DNA of 64,000 nucleotides from contig NZ_JAEINH010000002.1 of assembly GCF_016342785.1 (NCBI RefSeq), forward strand, positions 34,019-98,018, written 5' to 3'. The notes under the pieces are model-generated. The model did no database searches. It saw only the letters and a list, made by a program, of their open reading frames with translations, and had not been told where the DNA came from. Below are positions 42,126 through 51,712 of this stretch, in pieces. How positions within the stretch are numbered: position 1 is the stretch's first letter; each line of letters starts with the position of its first letter. This DNA comes from Sanguibacter suaedae. GTDB taxonomy: Bacteria; Actinomycetota; Actinomycetes; Actinomycetales; Cellulomonadaceae. Position numbers and translations under genes: made by a program.

Positions 42126-43085
42126 ATGGCTCGTAGCACCCTCGCGCGCACCGCGACCGGACTGGTCGCAGCGCTCTCGATCCTCGCTCTCTCCGCCTGC
42201 GGTTCCGGCGGCGGTTCATCGGACAGCGACCTCGTGAAGGTCGGGTTCTCCCAGCTGGGCGCCGAGAGCGGGTGGCGCACCGCTAACACCGAGTCCGTGA
42301 AGGAGCACCTCACGGAGGAGAACGGCATCGACCTCACCTTCGTCGACGCCCAGCAGAAGCAGGAGAACCAGATCAAGGCCCTGCGTGACTTCGTCGACCA
42401 GGACGTCGACGTCATCGCCTTCTCGCCCGTGATCGAGACCGGCTGGGACGAGGTGCTCCAGGACATCAAGGACGCGGGCATCCCCGTGGTCCTCGTCGAC
42501 CGCACCGTCGACACCACCGTCGAGGACCCCTTCGTCTCGTGGATCGGCGCCGACTTCACCGCAGAGGGCGTCACCGCGGGGGAGTGGGTGGCCGAGAACC
42601 ACCCCGACGCCAAGGTCTTCGAGCTCCAGGGCACCATGGGCTCCGGAGCCCAGACCAACCGGCAGGAGGGCTTCCGGTCCGTCGCCGGCGACCAGGTGAT
42701 CGGTGAGGCGAGCGGGAACTTCACGCGCACCGAGGGCAAGGAGGCCGTCGAGGCCGCGCTCCAGGCCTACCCCGACATGGACCTCATCTTCGCCCACAAC
42801 GACGACATGGGCCTGGGTGCGATCGAGGCCATCGAGGCAGCGGGGAAGGTCCCGGGCGAGGACATCAGGATCGTCACCGTCGACGGCGTCCACGACGGTC
42901 TCACCGCCCTCCTCGAGGGCAAGTTCAACTTCGTGGTCGAGTGCAACCCGGCGTTCGGCGACCAGCTCGCGGAGCTCATCACGCAGGTGGCCGCCGGGGA
43001 GGACGTCCCTGCCGAGACGATCGTCGTCGACCAGGCGTTCGACCAGACCATCACCCAGGACGTCATCGACGCCCGCACGTTCTGA
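42126..43085 (+). CDS. CUT2 sugar ABC transporter substrate-binding lipoprotein (YtfQ-like)
   Basis: 319 residues. Lipoprotein signal peptide ending in LSAC (Cys25), then the periplasmic-binding-protein fold (LVKVGFSQLGAESGWRTANT; AFSPVIETGWDEVLQDIKDA; FAHNDDMGLGAIEAIEAAG). Closest in style to YtfQ of E. coli, which binds galactofuranose and arabinofuranose. First gene of a four-gene import operon preceded by the arabinose-type operator, so L-arabinose or arabinofuranose is the likely ligand. CAAGGAGGAGA lies before the ATG. Confidence 0.9.
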   Translation: MARSTLARTATGLVAALSILALSACGSGGGSSDSDLVKVGFSQLGAESGWRTANTESVKEHLTEENGIDLTFVDAQQKQENQIKALRDFVDQDVDVIAFSPVIETGWDEVLQDIKDAGIPVVLVDRTVDTTVEDPFVSWIGADFTAEGVTAGEWVAENHPDAKVFELQGTMGSGAQTNRQEGFRSVAGDQVIGEASGNFTRTEGKEAVEAALQAYPDMDLIFAHNDDMGLGAIEAIEAAGKVPGEDIRIVTVDGVHDGLTALLEGKFNFVVECNPAFGDQLAELITQVAAGEDVPAETIVVDQAFDQTITQDVIDARTF

Positions 43086-43109
43086 GGGCCGGACCGGAGA
43101 GGGACGACG

Positions 43110-44714
43110 ATGTCCTCGACGAAGGCAGCAACGACCACGCCCGCCGTGGAGATGTCCGGCATCACCATCACCTTCCCCGGCGTCCGGGCCCTCGACGGGG
43201 TGGACCTCACGCTCCGCCCCGGCGAGGTGCACGCCCTCATGGGCGAGAACGGCGCAGGGAAGTCCACGCTCATCAAGGCGCTCACCGGCGTGCACACCGT
43301 CGACTCGGGACGGATCGTGGTGGGCGGCGAGGAGGTGCGCATCGGTGGCCCGAGCGACGCGCAGGCCGCCGGCATCCGGACCGTCTACCAGGAGGTCAAC
43401 CTCTGCGGGAACCTCTCCGTGGCCGAGAACGTCATGCTCGGGCACGAGCCCCGCAAGGGACCGTTCATCGACCGGCGGGCGATGCGGCGCGAGGCGGCGC
43501 GCTACCTCGCGAGACTCGGGGTGGACATCGACCCCGTGTCCTCGCTCTCCGCCCACTCCATCGCCGTGCAGCAGCTGTGCGCCATCGCGCGCGCCACCGT
43601 CGTGGACCCCAAGGTCCTCGTCCTCGACGAGCCGACGTCCAGCCTGCAACGGGCCGAGGTCGAGCAGCTGTTCGACGTGGTCCGTGGCCTGCGCGACTCC
43701 GGGGTGGCCGTGCTCTTCGTGTCCCACTTCCTCGACCAGGTGTACGAGATCTCCGACCGCATGACGGTGCTGCGCAACGGACGTCTCGTCGGTACCTACC
43801 TCACGGCCGACCTGCCGCGGCTCGAGCTCGTGTCGCAGATGATCGGGCGCTCCGGTGACGAGCTCGCCGGCCTCGAGGAGGGCGCGCGCGCCCGGGCGCG
43901 CGTCGCCCACGACGACGACGTCCCCCTCGTCACCGCGGTCGGGCTCGGCAAGGACGGACGGATCGAGCCGTTCGACCTCGAGATGTTCCCCGGGGAGGTC
44001 GTCGGGCTTGCCGGCCTCCTCGGGTCCGGACGGACGGAGCTCGCGCGCCTGCTCACGGGGGCCGACACGCCCGATACCGGCAGCCTCTCCCTCGACGGAT
44101 CACCCGTGCGCCTCACCGACCCGCTCACGGCGCTCCGGGCAGGCATCGCCTTCGCGTCGGAGGACCGCAAGAAGGAGGGCATCATCGGGGACCTCACGGT
44201 GCGCGAGAACATCGCCCTCGCGGTGCAGGCCGTACGCGGCGTGTGGCGCCCGGTGCCCCGCCGCGAGCTCGACGAGCTGGTCGAGAGGTACATGGCGGCC
44301 CTCGGCGTCCACCCCGCCGACCCGGACATGCTCGTGCGGAACCTCTCGGGAGGCAACCAGCAGAAGGTCCTCCTCGCCCGCTGGCTCGCGACGTCGCCGC
44401 GCCTCCTCGTCCTCGACGAACCCACCCGGGGCATCGACGTCGGGGCCAAGGCGGAGATCCAGAAGCTCGTCGCCGACCTCGCCGCCGACGGCATGGCCGT
44501 CCTCTTCGTCTCCTCCGAGCTCGAGGAGGTGCTGCGCGTCAGCCAACGCGTGGAGGTCCTGCGGGACCGCGTGATCGTCGAGCAGATCGTCAACGGGCCG
44601 GACGTCACGCCCGCCACCGTCCTCGCGAGCATCGCCCGCGAGACACCAGGCCCCTCGCCCGCCACGCCAGTGCCCACGGGCCGCGCGCGGCAGAACCACG
44701 GAGGCACCCCGTGA
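43110..44714 (+). CDS. CUT2 sugar ABC transporter ATPase (YtfR/AraG-like)
   Basis: 534 residues with two ABC domains. Domain 1: Walker A GENGAGKST, Walker B VLVLDEPTSSL, signature degenerate (SAHSIAVQQL). Domain 2: Walker A degenerate (GLLGSGRTEL), signature LSGGNQQK intact, Walker B LLVLDEPTRGID. This asymmetry is the rule in the CUT2 class. Energises uptake through the two following permeases. GGAGAGGGACG precedes the ATG; the stop overlaps the next start (GTGA). Confidence 0.92.
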   Translation: MSSTKAATTTPAVEMSGITITFPGVRALDGVDLTLRPGEVHALMGENGAGKSTLIKALTGVHTVDSGRIVVGGEEVRIGGPSDAQAAGIRTVYQEVNLCGNLSVAENVMLGHEPRKGPFIDRRAMRREAARYLARLGVDIDPVSSLSAHSIAVQQLCAIARATVVDPKVLVLDEPTSSLQRAEVEQLFDVVRGLRDSGVAVLFVSHFLDQVYEISDRMTVLRNGRLVGTYLTADLPRLELVSQMIGRSGDELAGLEEGARARARVAHDDDVPLVTAVGLGKDGRIEPFDLEMFPGEVVGLAGLLGSGRTELARLLTGADTPDTGSLSLDGSPVRLTDPLTALRAGIAFASEDRKKEGIIGDLTVRENIALAVQAVRGVWRPVPRRELDELVERYMAALGVHPADPDMLVRNLSGGNQQKVLLARWLATSPRLLVLDEPTRGIDVGAKAEIQKLVADLAADGMAVLFVSSELEEVLRVSQRVEVLRDRVIVEQIVNGPDVTPATVLASIARETPGPSPATPVPTGRARQNHGGTP

Positions 44715-45826
44715 GCTCACCCACCACCCGCCCGCCCGGCAGGCCGGGCACCGTCGGGCGCGTCGTCCACCACCGCCTCTTCTGGCCCGTGGTCGCCCTC
44801 GTGCTCCTCCTGCTCGCCTGCGGGCTGCGCAGCCCCGGCTTCCTCACGGTCTCCGTGCAGGACGGGCACCTCTTCGGTCAGCTCGTCGACATCCTGCGCT
44901 TCAGCGCGACCCCCATGCTCCTGGGGCTCGGCATGGCCCTCGTCATCGCCACCGGTGGCATCGACCTGTCCGTGGGGGCGGTCATGGCGATCTCCCTCGC
45001 CGTCTCCCTGACCTACCTCGACGCGTCGCCCACCGCCGGCGCCGTGCCGACCGTCGCGGCCGCGATCGGTGTCGCCCTGGCGGTCGCCGTGGTCATCGGG
45101 ACCTTCAACGGGTTCCTCGTCTCCGTACTCGGAGTCCAGCCGTTCATCGCGACGATGATCCTCATGGTCGCGGGCCGCGGCATCGCGATGCTCATCACGC
45201 AGGGGCAGATCACCACGGTGACGAGCGAGCCCTTCAAGTTCCTCGGGTCGGGGTTCGTCCTCGGTCTGCCGACGCCCGTGGTCGTCGCGGCCGTCGTGCT
45301 CGTCCTCCTCGTGCTCCTCGTGCGCGGCTCCGCGCTCGGGATGCTCCTCGAGAGCGTGGGCATCAACCGTGAGGCGAGCAGGCTCGCCGGGGTCCCGTCC
45401 CGCCGCATCACGTGGCTCGTCTACGTGGTGGCCGCGCTCCTCGCGGGGGTCGCGGGCATCGTGTACGGCGCACCCACCATGGCGGCCGACGCCAACAACA
45501 TCGGGCTCATGAAGGAGATGGACGCCATCCTGTGCGTCGTCCTCGGTGGCACCACGCTCGCCGGTGGCAAGTTCTACCTCGGCGGGACCGTCGTCGGTGC
45601 GCTCATCCTCAGCACCATCGAGCGGGCCGTGGTGATCTTCCACGTCCCGTCCCAGATCACGCCCCTGTTCAAGGCGCTCGTCATCATCGCGGTCTGCGTC
45701 GCCCAGTCGCCCCGGCTGCGCGAGATGATCCGCTCCGGCGTGCCGGGCCGGTCCGGCCGCGCGGCGGGGCCGCCCACGCCGGCGCCCACCCCCGCACCCG
45801 CTCCGACGGTCGAGAAGGTCCTGTGA
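44711..45826 (+). CDS. CUT2 sugar ABC transporter permease (YtfT-like)
   Basis: 371 residues, eight to ten helices from about residue 25. CUT2 signature ATGGIDLSVGAVMAISLAV near residue 80 and VVLGGTTLAGGKFYLGGTVV near 285. The C-terminal 25 residues are a Pro/Ala tail (PPTPAPTPAPAPT). GTG start embedded in the ATPase stop; the stop overlaps the next gene (TGATG). Confidence 0.9.
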   Translation: MSSPTTRPPGRPGTVGRVVHHRLFWPVVALVLLLLACGLRSPGFLTVSVQDGHLFGQLVDILRFSATPMLLGLGMALVIATGGIDLSVGAVMAISLAVSLTYLDASPTAGAVPTVAAAIGVALAVAVVIGTFNGFLVSVLGVQPFIATMILMVAGRGIAMLITQGQITTVTSEPFKFLGSGFVLGLPTPVVVAAVVLVLLVLLVRGSALGMLLESVGINREASRLAGVPSRRITWLVYVVAALLAGVAGIVYGAPTMAADANNIGLMKEMDAILCVVLGGTTLAGGKFYLGGTVVGALILSTIERAVVIFHVPSQITPLFKALVIIAVCVAQSPRLREMIRSGVPGRSGRAAGPPTPAPTPAPAPTVEKVL

Positions 45827-46902
45827 TGGCGACGACGACGAGGTCCGCGACCCCCGCCTCGCGCGGCGCGGGCGCACCACCGGACGGCAGGACGGGCGCC
45901 CTCGCCCGTGCCGGCGCGGCCCTGTCCCGTGCGGTACAGCCCCGGTACCTGCCCGTCGCGGGGACCCTGCTCACGCTCGTCATCATGCTCGCGGTGGGGG
46001 AGTCCCGGTACGGCGGGGAGCGCGGGTTCGTCAGCGCCAGGCTGTTCTCCAACCTGCTCCTCGACAACTCCTACCTCCTCGTGCTCGCGGTCGGGATGAC
46101 GTTCGTCATCCTCACGGGCGGCATCGACCTGTCCGTCGGTGCGGTCGTGGCGCTCGTCGGCCTCGTCGTCGCTACGCTCCTGCCGCTCGGGGTCCCGCTG
46201 CCCGTGGTGCTCGTCGTCGGGGTGCTCGTGGGGTCCACCTCCGGGCTGCTCGTCGGGACGCTGGTCCACCACTTCTCGATCCAACCCTTCATCGCGTCGC
46301 TCGCCGCCATGTTCCTCGCCCGCGGACTCTGCAACGTCGTCAGCGTGCAGTCGCTCGCGATCAAGGACGAGGGCTTCGCGGCGCTCGCGTCGTGGAGCCT
46401 GAAGCTCGGGGAGGGGCGCAACATGTCGAAGATCAACCTGAGCATGATCGTCGCCGTCCTCGTCCTCCTCGCCGCGTACGCCGTCCTCCACCACACGCGC
46501 TTCGGCCGCACCGTGTACGGCGTCGGGGTGGGCGACGGCGGCAACGCCGTCCAGCTCATGGGCCTCAAGGGCGGGCGCACCGTCCTGTGGGTGTACGTCA
46601 TCAGCGGCACGTGCGCGGGCGTCGCCGGGATCCTCTTCGCGCTCTACACGAAGTCCGGGTTCAACCTCACGGGTATCGGGATGGAGCTCGACGCGATCGC
46701 CGCGGTCGTCATCGGAGGCACCATCCTCACCGGAGGCGGCGGGTACGTCCTCGGCACCGGCGCGGGTGTGCTCGTCTACGGGCTCATCCAGGTGCTCATC
46801 GCACGCGAAGGGCTCGACTCCTGGTGGACGCGCGTGTTCATCGGCGTCGTGCTCCTGGCGTTCGTGGTCCTCCAGCGGGTCATCACGCTCCGCAGGAGAT
46901 GA
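45826..46902 (+). CDS. CUT2 sugar ABC transporter permease (YjfF-like)
   Basis: 358 residues, second permease of the system; CUT2 signature LTGGIDLSVGAVVALVGLVV (about 95) and VVIGGTILTGGGGYVLGTGA (about 290). It pairs with the YtfT-like subunit to form the channel. The segment to the next gene (46903-47055) has no clear terminator, so the GH51 gene may be co-transcribed. Confidence 0.9.
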   Translation: MATTTRSATPASRGAGAPPDGRTGALARAGAALSRAVQPRYLPVAGTLLTLVIMLAVGESRYGGERGFVSARLFSNLLLDNSYLLVLAVGMTFVILTGGIDLSVGAVVALVGLVVATLLPLGVPLPVVLVVGVLVGSTSGLLVGTLVHHFSIQPFIASLAAMFLARGLCNVVSVQSLAIKDEGFAALASWSLKLGEGRNMSKINLSMIVAVLVLLAAYAVLHHTRFGRTVYGVGVGDGGNAVQLMGLKGGRTVLWVYVISGTCAGVAGILFALYTKSGFNLTGIGMELDAIAAVVIGGTILTGGGGYVLGTGAGVLVYGLIQVLIAREGLDSWWTRVFIGVVLLAFVVLQRVITLRRR

Positions 46903-47055
46903 CCCCAGCACGGCCCGCGCCCCGCGTCGAGCTCCCTCGGCGTGCCCGTCGCGACCCCAGCAGCCCCCTCAGCCCCCTCCAGGTCCACCGTCCGACATCG
47001 ACGCGCGCGTCATCCGACAGCGTCGTCACGACAGCCCGACAGCGGCAGGAGAACC

Positions 47056-50000
47056 ATGAGACCCACCACCCCACCCACCCCCCGGAGGCCTGCCCGGCGC
47101 CGGCCGCACGCGGTCGCGTCCGCGCTCGCCCTCGCGCTGCTCGGCGGTGCGCTCGGCACGGCCGTGCCGGCGAGCGCGGTGCCCGGCTCCGGCCCGGCCT
47201 CGCTCGCGGCGCAGGCCCCGCCCGAGGTCGTGCCCGACGGGGCCTGGGTCGACGAGCTCGACGGCGAGACCCTCGACCCGCGCTGGTCCGTCCGCTCCGA
47301 GTCGGCCGCGAACCTGCGGCTCACCGGCGAGGGCCTCGAGATCAGGTCTCTCGCGGGTGACACCTGGGAGGGGTCGAACACGGCGCGGAACATCGTGCTC
47401 GTGGACGTCCCCGTCGGGGACTTCACCGCGGTCACGCACGTCACGGCACCCGCTTCCCTCGACTTCCAGGGCGCGGGCCTCATCGCGTGGCAGGACATCG
47501 ACAACTACGTCCGCGTGGGCCTGTCCCACGTGGGCTTCGCCGAGGGTGGGCCCGTGGTCGTCGAGTCCGGCACGGAGACCGGTGCCGTCTACGGGTCCGA
47601 GTTCGCACCCCGGCCGGGGTCGACGTCCGAGACGCTCCGCATCCAGCGCACCGGAGACGTGGTGACCACGAGCTACCGTGATGACGACGGCTGGGTGGAG
47701 GCGTCCACACGGACCGTGACGTTCCCGATGACGCAGATCGGCCTCTACGCGCTCGCCGCGACCGACGGCACCGGTCACACGGCGACCTTCGACTACGTCG
47801 CCGTCCAGGCGGCGGAAGGCGCCGACGTCGTCCCCGACGCCCCGTTCCTGCTCCGGGCGACCGGGGACGCCCCGCACGTCGTCCTCGCGGACGACGGTTC
47901 GCTGGGGCTCGCGGCCACCAGGCCCGCGCGCTCGGTGGTCCTCGAGGCGAGCGCCGCCGAGGGTGGTGCGGTGCTCACCGACACCGCGAGCGGCCGGGTC
48001 CTCGCCGTCGAGGCCGACGGTCGGCTCGTCCTCGCGGCCGACGGAGCACCGGGAACGGTGCTCCGTCTCCAGGACGCAGGTGGCGGCAGGCTCCACCTGC
48101 GCCACGGCGACGAGCACGTCGGTGCCGTCGACGGGACGCTGCGCCTCGCCGACGCCGCCGCCGCGGCGCGCTTCACCCTCGCCGTCCCGCCGCAGGTCGG
48201 CGCGGGGCACACGATCACCATCGACGCCGACGGCCCCACCACGGAGGTCAGCGACGACCTCTACGGGATCTTCTACGAGGACATCAACCGGGCGGCCGAC
48301 GGCGGGCTCTACGCCGAGCTCGTCCAGAACCGGTCCTTCGAGTACTCCACCGCGGACAACGCGTCGTACACCGGCCTCACCTCCTGGGAGGCCGTCGGTC
48401 GCGGCGGAGGGACGGCGAGCCCCGAGGTCGTCACCAACGCCGAGATGCTCAACGCGAACAACCGCTACTACCTGCACCTCCCCGTCGACGGCGCGCCGGG
48501 TGCCCCCGCCGGCGTCCGGAACGTCGGCTACAACTCCGGGATCGCCCTCACCGAGGGCGCCGGGTACCGGTTCTCCGTGTTCGCGCGGACCGACGCAGGG
48601 ACCACGCCCCTCACGGTGCGGCTCGAGGACCCCAGCGGGAACGCCGTCCACGGCGCCACGACCGTCGACGTCGTCGGCGACGCGTGGACCCGCTACGAGG
48701 GGACGCTCACGGCGACCGCCACGACGGCCGACGCGCGCCTCGCGGTCCTCGCGGAGAGCACCGCGACCCTCCGCCTCGACATGGTCTCCCTCTTCCCCGT
48801 CGACACCTTCGAGGGCCGGGAGAACGGCGTCCGCAAGGACCTCGCCGAGATGATGGAGGCCATGGACCCGCAGTTCCTGCGGTTCCCCGGTGGTTGCGTC
48901 ACGAACGTCGGCACCTTCGACGCCTACGGTGCGCCCGGGTACGACCGCAGGCGCACCTACCGCTGGAAGGAGACCGTCGGGCCCGTCGAGGAACGACCCA
49001 CCAACTACAACTTCTGGGGCTACAACCAGTCCTACGGGCTCGGGTACTTCGAGTACTTCCAGCTCGCCGAGGACCTCGGCTCCACCCCGTTGCCCGTCGT
49101 GAGCGTCGGTGTCAACGGGTGCGGTGGCCCGCCGCCCCTGACCGACCCCGACGCCCTCGACGGGTGGGTGCAGGACACGCTCGACCTCATCGAGTTCGCC
49201 AACGGTGCCCCCACCACCGAATGGGGAGCCGTGCGGGCCGAGATGGGGCACCCCGAGCCGTTCGGGCTGCGGTACATCGGCCTCGGCAACGAGGAGGTCC
49301 AGCGCGAGTTCCTCGACAACTACCCGCTCTTCTCCGACGCCATCAAGGCGGCGCACCCGGAGATCCGGATCATCTCCAACTCCGGCCAGACGTCCGCCGG
49401 TGCGTGGTTCGACGAGCTGTGGGACTTCGCCGTCGAGCAGGACGCGGACCTCGTCGACGAGCACTACTACAACTCGCCCGAGTGGTTCCTCGCCAACGCG
49501 AACCGTTACGACTCCTACGACCGTGAGGGCCCGCACGTCTTCATCGGCGAGTACGCCTCGAAGGGCAACACCTTCTACAACGCCCTCGCCGAGGCGGCGT
49601 TCATGACGGGCATCGAGCGCAACTCCGACGTCATCGACCTCGCCTCCTACGCCCCGTTCTTCGCCAACGAGGACTACGTCCAGTGGGCTCCCGACGCGGT
49701 GTGGTTCGACAACGTCGACGCCTACGGGTCCGCGAACTATCACGTCCAGGCCATGTTTGCGCAGAACGTCGGCGACGTCGTCGTCCCCTCCACCGTCACC
49801 CAGCCGACGAACGCGGCCGACGACATCACCGGCGGTGTGTTCCTGTCCACCTGGCTCACCTCCGCCGCGTACGACAACGTCCGCGTCACCTCCAACGACA
49901 CCGGGGACGTCCTCTTCGAGGACGACTTCTCCGACGGCGCCGCCGCCTGGAACCCCACGGGCGGCACCTGGGAGGTCGTCGACGGCGAGTACGTGCAGGC

Positions 50001-50970
50001 GAGCACCACCGTCGAGGACGCACGCAGCACCCCTGCCGTCGACATGTCGGGCTGGAGCAGCTACACGTACGAGATGGACGCCCGCAAGACCGGCGGCGCC
50101 GAGGGCTTCCTCGTCGGCTACGGCGCGCAGAGCCCCGGCAGCTTCTCGTGGTGGAACCTCGGCGGGTGGGGCAACACCCGGTCCGCGATCCAGCAGACCA
50201 CCTCGGGTGCGTCCGTGGAGCTCGCGGGCAGCACCACCACCGTCGACACCGACCGCACGTACCGGGTCAAGGTCGTCGTCGAGGGCCGTACCACCCGCCT
50301 GTACCTGGACGACGTCCTCGTCACCGAGCACACCGACACCACCGTCCAGCAGGACCTCTACCAGGTGGTCACGCGCGACGACGACACCGGGGACCTCGTC
50401 CTCAAGGTCGTCAACGCGTCCACGTCGGCCATCACGTCGCCCGTGAGCATCACCGGCGACGTCGAGGTCGCTGCTGAGGCGGCCGTCACGGAGATGACCG
50501 GGGAGCTCACCGCGCAGAACACCATGAGCGACCCCGATCGGGTGGTGCCCGTCGAGCGCACCTTCACGGGCGCCGGCACGGAGTTCGTCTACGAGTTCCC
50601 CGAGAGCTCCATCACGATCCTGCGTCTGGGCACCGACGCCGCGCAGGCGCCCGGGAACCCGCCCGGCGAGGAGCCCGCACCACCCAGCGAGGCCCCCACC
50701 GAGGCGCCCGCCGTCGACCCGCCCGCCGCGGGCGGCGCAGGCGTCCCGTCCGTCGCGGCACCCGCCGCAGGCACCGGCGACGGCGGCGCGGCGGTGGACC
50801 CCTCCGCCCGGGCATCCACCGGCAGCAGGGGAGCCCTCGCCTGGACGGGCAGCGACGTCCTCCTGCTCCTCCTGCTCGCCGGGGGCCTCGTCGCCGGGGG
50901 CGCCGTCCTCGTCCGCCGCCGTGGGTCGGGTGGAAGGGGTGACCACGGCCTCGCGGGCCTAGACGACTGA
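47056..50970 (+). CDS. Secreted, surface-anchored GH51 alpha-L-arabinofuranosidase, multidomain
   Basis: 1304 residues. Signal peptide (1 to about 43, RRRPHAVASALALALLGGAL...ASA); a concanavalin-like DUF1349-type domain (about 55-255); a beta-trefoil-like stretch (about 258-380); the GH51 part from about 390, with acid/base Glu746 in GLGNEE and nucleophile Glu832 in FIGEYAS. A LamG/CBM-like domain (DVLFEDDFSDGAAAWN..., about 950-1095) is inserted into the C-terminal GH51 beta-domain, which resumes at LYQVVTRDDDTGDLVLKVVN. The C terminus is a Pro-rich linker, LAWTG, a hydrophobic helix and RRRG: a class-E sortase (LAxTG) sorting signal. It should release arabinose from arabinan or arabinoxylan at the cell surface. 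AGGAGA lies before the ATG. Confidence 0.92.
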   Translation: MRPTTPPTPRRPARRRPHAVASALALALLGGALGTAVPASAVPGSGPASLAAQAPPEVVPDGAWVDELDGETLDPRWSVRSESAANLRLTGEGLEIRSLAGDTWEGSNTARNIVLVDVPVGDFTAVTHVTAPASLDFQGAGLIAWQDIDNYVRVGLSHVGFAEGGPVVVESGTETGAVYGSEFAPRPGSTSETLRIQRTGDVVTTSYRDDDGWVEASTRTVTFPMTQIGLYALAATDGTGHTATFDYVAVQAAEGADVVPDAPFLLRATGDAPHVVLADDGSLGLAATRPARSVVLEASAAEGGAVLTDTASGRVLAVEADGRLVLAADGAPGTVLRLQDAGGGRLHLRHGDEHVGAVDGTLRLADAAAAARFTLAVPPQVGAGHTITIDADGPTTEVSDDLYGIFYEDINRAADGGLYAELVQNRSFEYSTADNASYTGLTSWEAVGRGGGTASPEVVTNAEMLNANNRYYLHLPVDGAPGAPAGVRNVGYNSGIALTEGAGYRFSVFARTDAGTTPLTVRLEDPSGNAVHGATTVDVVGDAWTRYEGTLTATATTADARLAVLAESTATLRLDMVSLFPVDTFEGRENGVRKDLAEMMEAMDPQFLRFPGGCVTNVGTFDAYGAPGYDRRRTYRWKETVGPVEERPTNYNFWGYNQSYGLGYFEYFQLAEDLGSTPLPVVSVGVNGCGGPPPLTDPDALDGWVQDTLDLIEFANGAPTTEWGAVRAEMGHPEPFGLRYIGLGNEEVQREFLDNYPLFSDAIKAAHPEIRIISNSGQTSAGAWFDELWDFAVEQDADLVDEHYYNSPEWFLANANRYDSYDREGPHVFIGEYASKGNTFYNALAEAAFMTGIERNSDVIDLASYAPFFANEDYVQWAPDAVWFDNVDAYGSANYHVQAMFAQNVGDVVVPSTVTQPTNAADDITGGVFLSTWLTSAAYDNVRVTSNDTGDVLFEDDFSDGAAAWNPTGGTWEVVDGEYVQASTTVEDARSTPAVDMSGWSSYTYEMDARKTGGAEGFLVGYGAQSPGSFSWWNLGGWGNTRSAIQQTTSGASVELAGSTTTVDTDRTYRVKVVVEGRTTRLYLDDVLVTEHTDTTVQQDLYQVVTRDDDTGDLVLKVVNASTSAITSPVSITGDVEVAAEAAVTEMTGELTAQNTMSDPDRVVPVERTFTGAGTEFVYEFPESSITILRLGTDAAQAPGNPPGEEPAPPSEAPTEAPAVDPPAAGGAGVPSVAAPAAGTGDGGAAVDPSARASTGSRGALAWTGSDVLLLLLLAGGLVAGGAVLVRRRGSGGRGDHGLAGLDD

Positions 50971-50985
50971 CCCTGCCCGGTGACG

Positions 50986-51030
50986 GACGCGTGCGGGGAC
51001 GGTGCCACGGGCACCGCCCCCGCACGCGTC
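50986..51030. terminator. Bidirectional terminator between GH51 and trkA genes
   Basis: 21-bp arms (50986-51006 and 51010-51030) with one mismatch and a 3-nt loop. The right arm reaches into the stop codon of the convergent potassium gene. Confidence 0.85.
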
Positions 51031-51712
51031 AGGGACGCGCGGCGAACCGCTCGAGCAGCTCCGAGTGGCCGGACACCACGATGAGGTCGTTCGACGAGAT
51101 CCGCGTCGTCGGCTCCGCGTACACGAACTCCTGGCCCGGCGACTTCACACCGATGATGGTCACGCCGTAACGCTCACGGACCTTCGTCTGCTCGATGGTG
51201 AAACCCTGGGTCTCGCGCGGGGGTCGCATCTTGACGATGGTGAAGCCGTCCTCCACCTCGATGTAGTCGAGGAGCTTCCCCGACACGAGGTGCGCCACCC
51301 GGTTCCCGGCATCGGCCTCGGGGAAGACGACGTGGTGCGCGCCGATGCGCTGGAGGATGCGGCCGTGCTCCGCGGAGATCGCCTTCGCCCAGATCTGCGG
51401 CGTGCCCATGTCCACGAGGTTGCCGGTGATGAGCACGGACGCCTCGAGGGACGTGCCGACGCCCACGACGGCCACGGAGAACTCGCGCGCCCCGAGCTGC
51501 TCGAGGGCCTCCGGGTTGGACGCGTCGGCCTCCACGATGGGGAACCGGTCCGAGTAGTGGGCGACGAGGCCGGGGGAGCGCTCGACGGCGAGCACGTCCT
51601 GCCCGAGGCGGTCGAGGGTGAGGGCCATCGACGAGCCGAACCGGCCGAGACCCACGATGAGCACACCCGCGTCCTTGGTCTCCGCCGGGGTGCGTGCGCT
51701 CTTGTCAACCAA
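51029..51712 (-). CDS. Potassium uptake regulatory subunit, TrkA/KtrA type
   Basis: 227 residues: RCK-N nucleotide fold (GVLIVGLGRFGSSMALTL) and C-terminal RCK-C domain (TQGFTIEQTKVRERYGV). Gates the membrane subunit in response to nucleotides, probably also c-di-AMP as for KtrA/CabP-like proteins. Proposed start is TTG at 51712, overlapping the last codons of the membrane subunit gene by 8 bp, with GAGGAGAGG about 10 nt upstream; no ATG or GTG fits better without losing the first strand. Confidence 0.87.
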   Translation of the reverse strand: MVDKSARTPAETKDAGVLIVGLGRFGSSMALTLDRLGQDVLAVERSPGLVAHYSDRFPIVEADASNPEALEQLGAREFSVAVVGVGTSLEASVLITGNLVDMGTPQIWAKAISAEHGRILQRIGAHHVVFPEADAGNRVAHLVSGKLLDYIEVEDGFTIVKMRPPRETQGFTIEQTKVRERYGVTIIGVKSPGQEFVYAEPTTRISSNDLIVVSGHSELLERFAARP

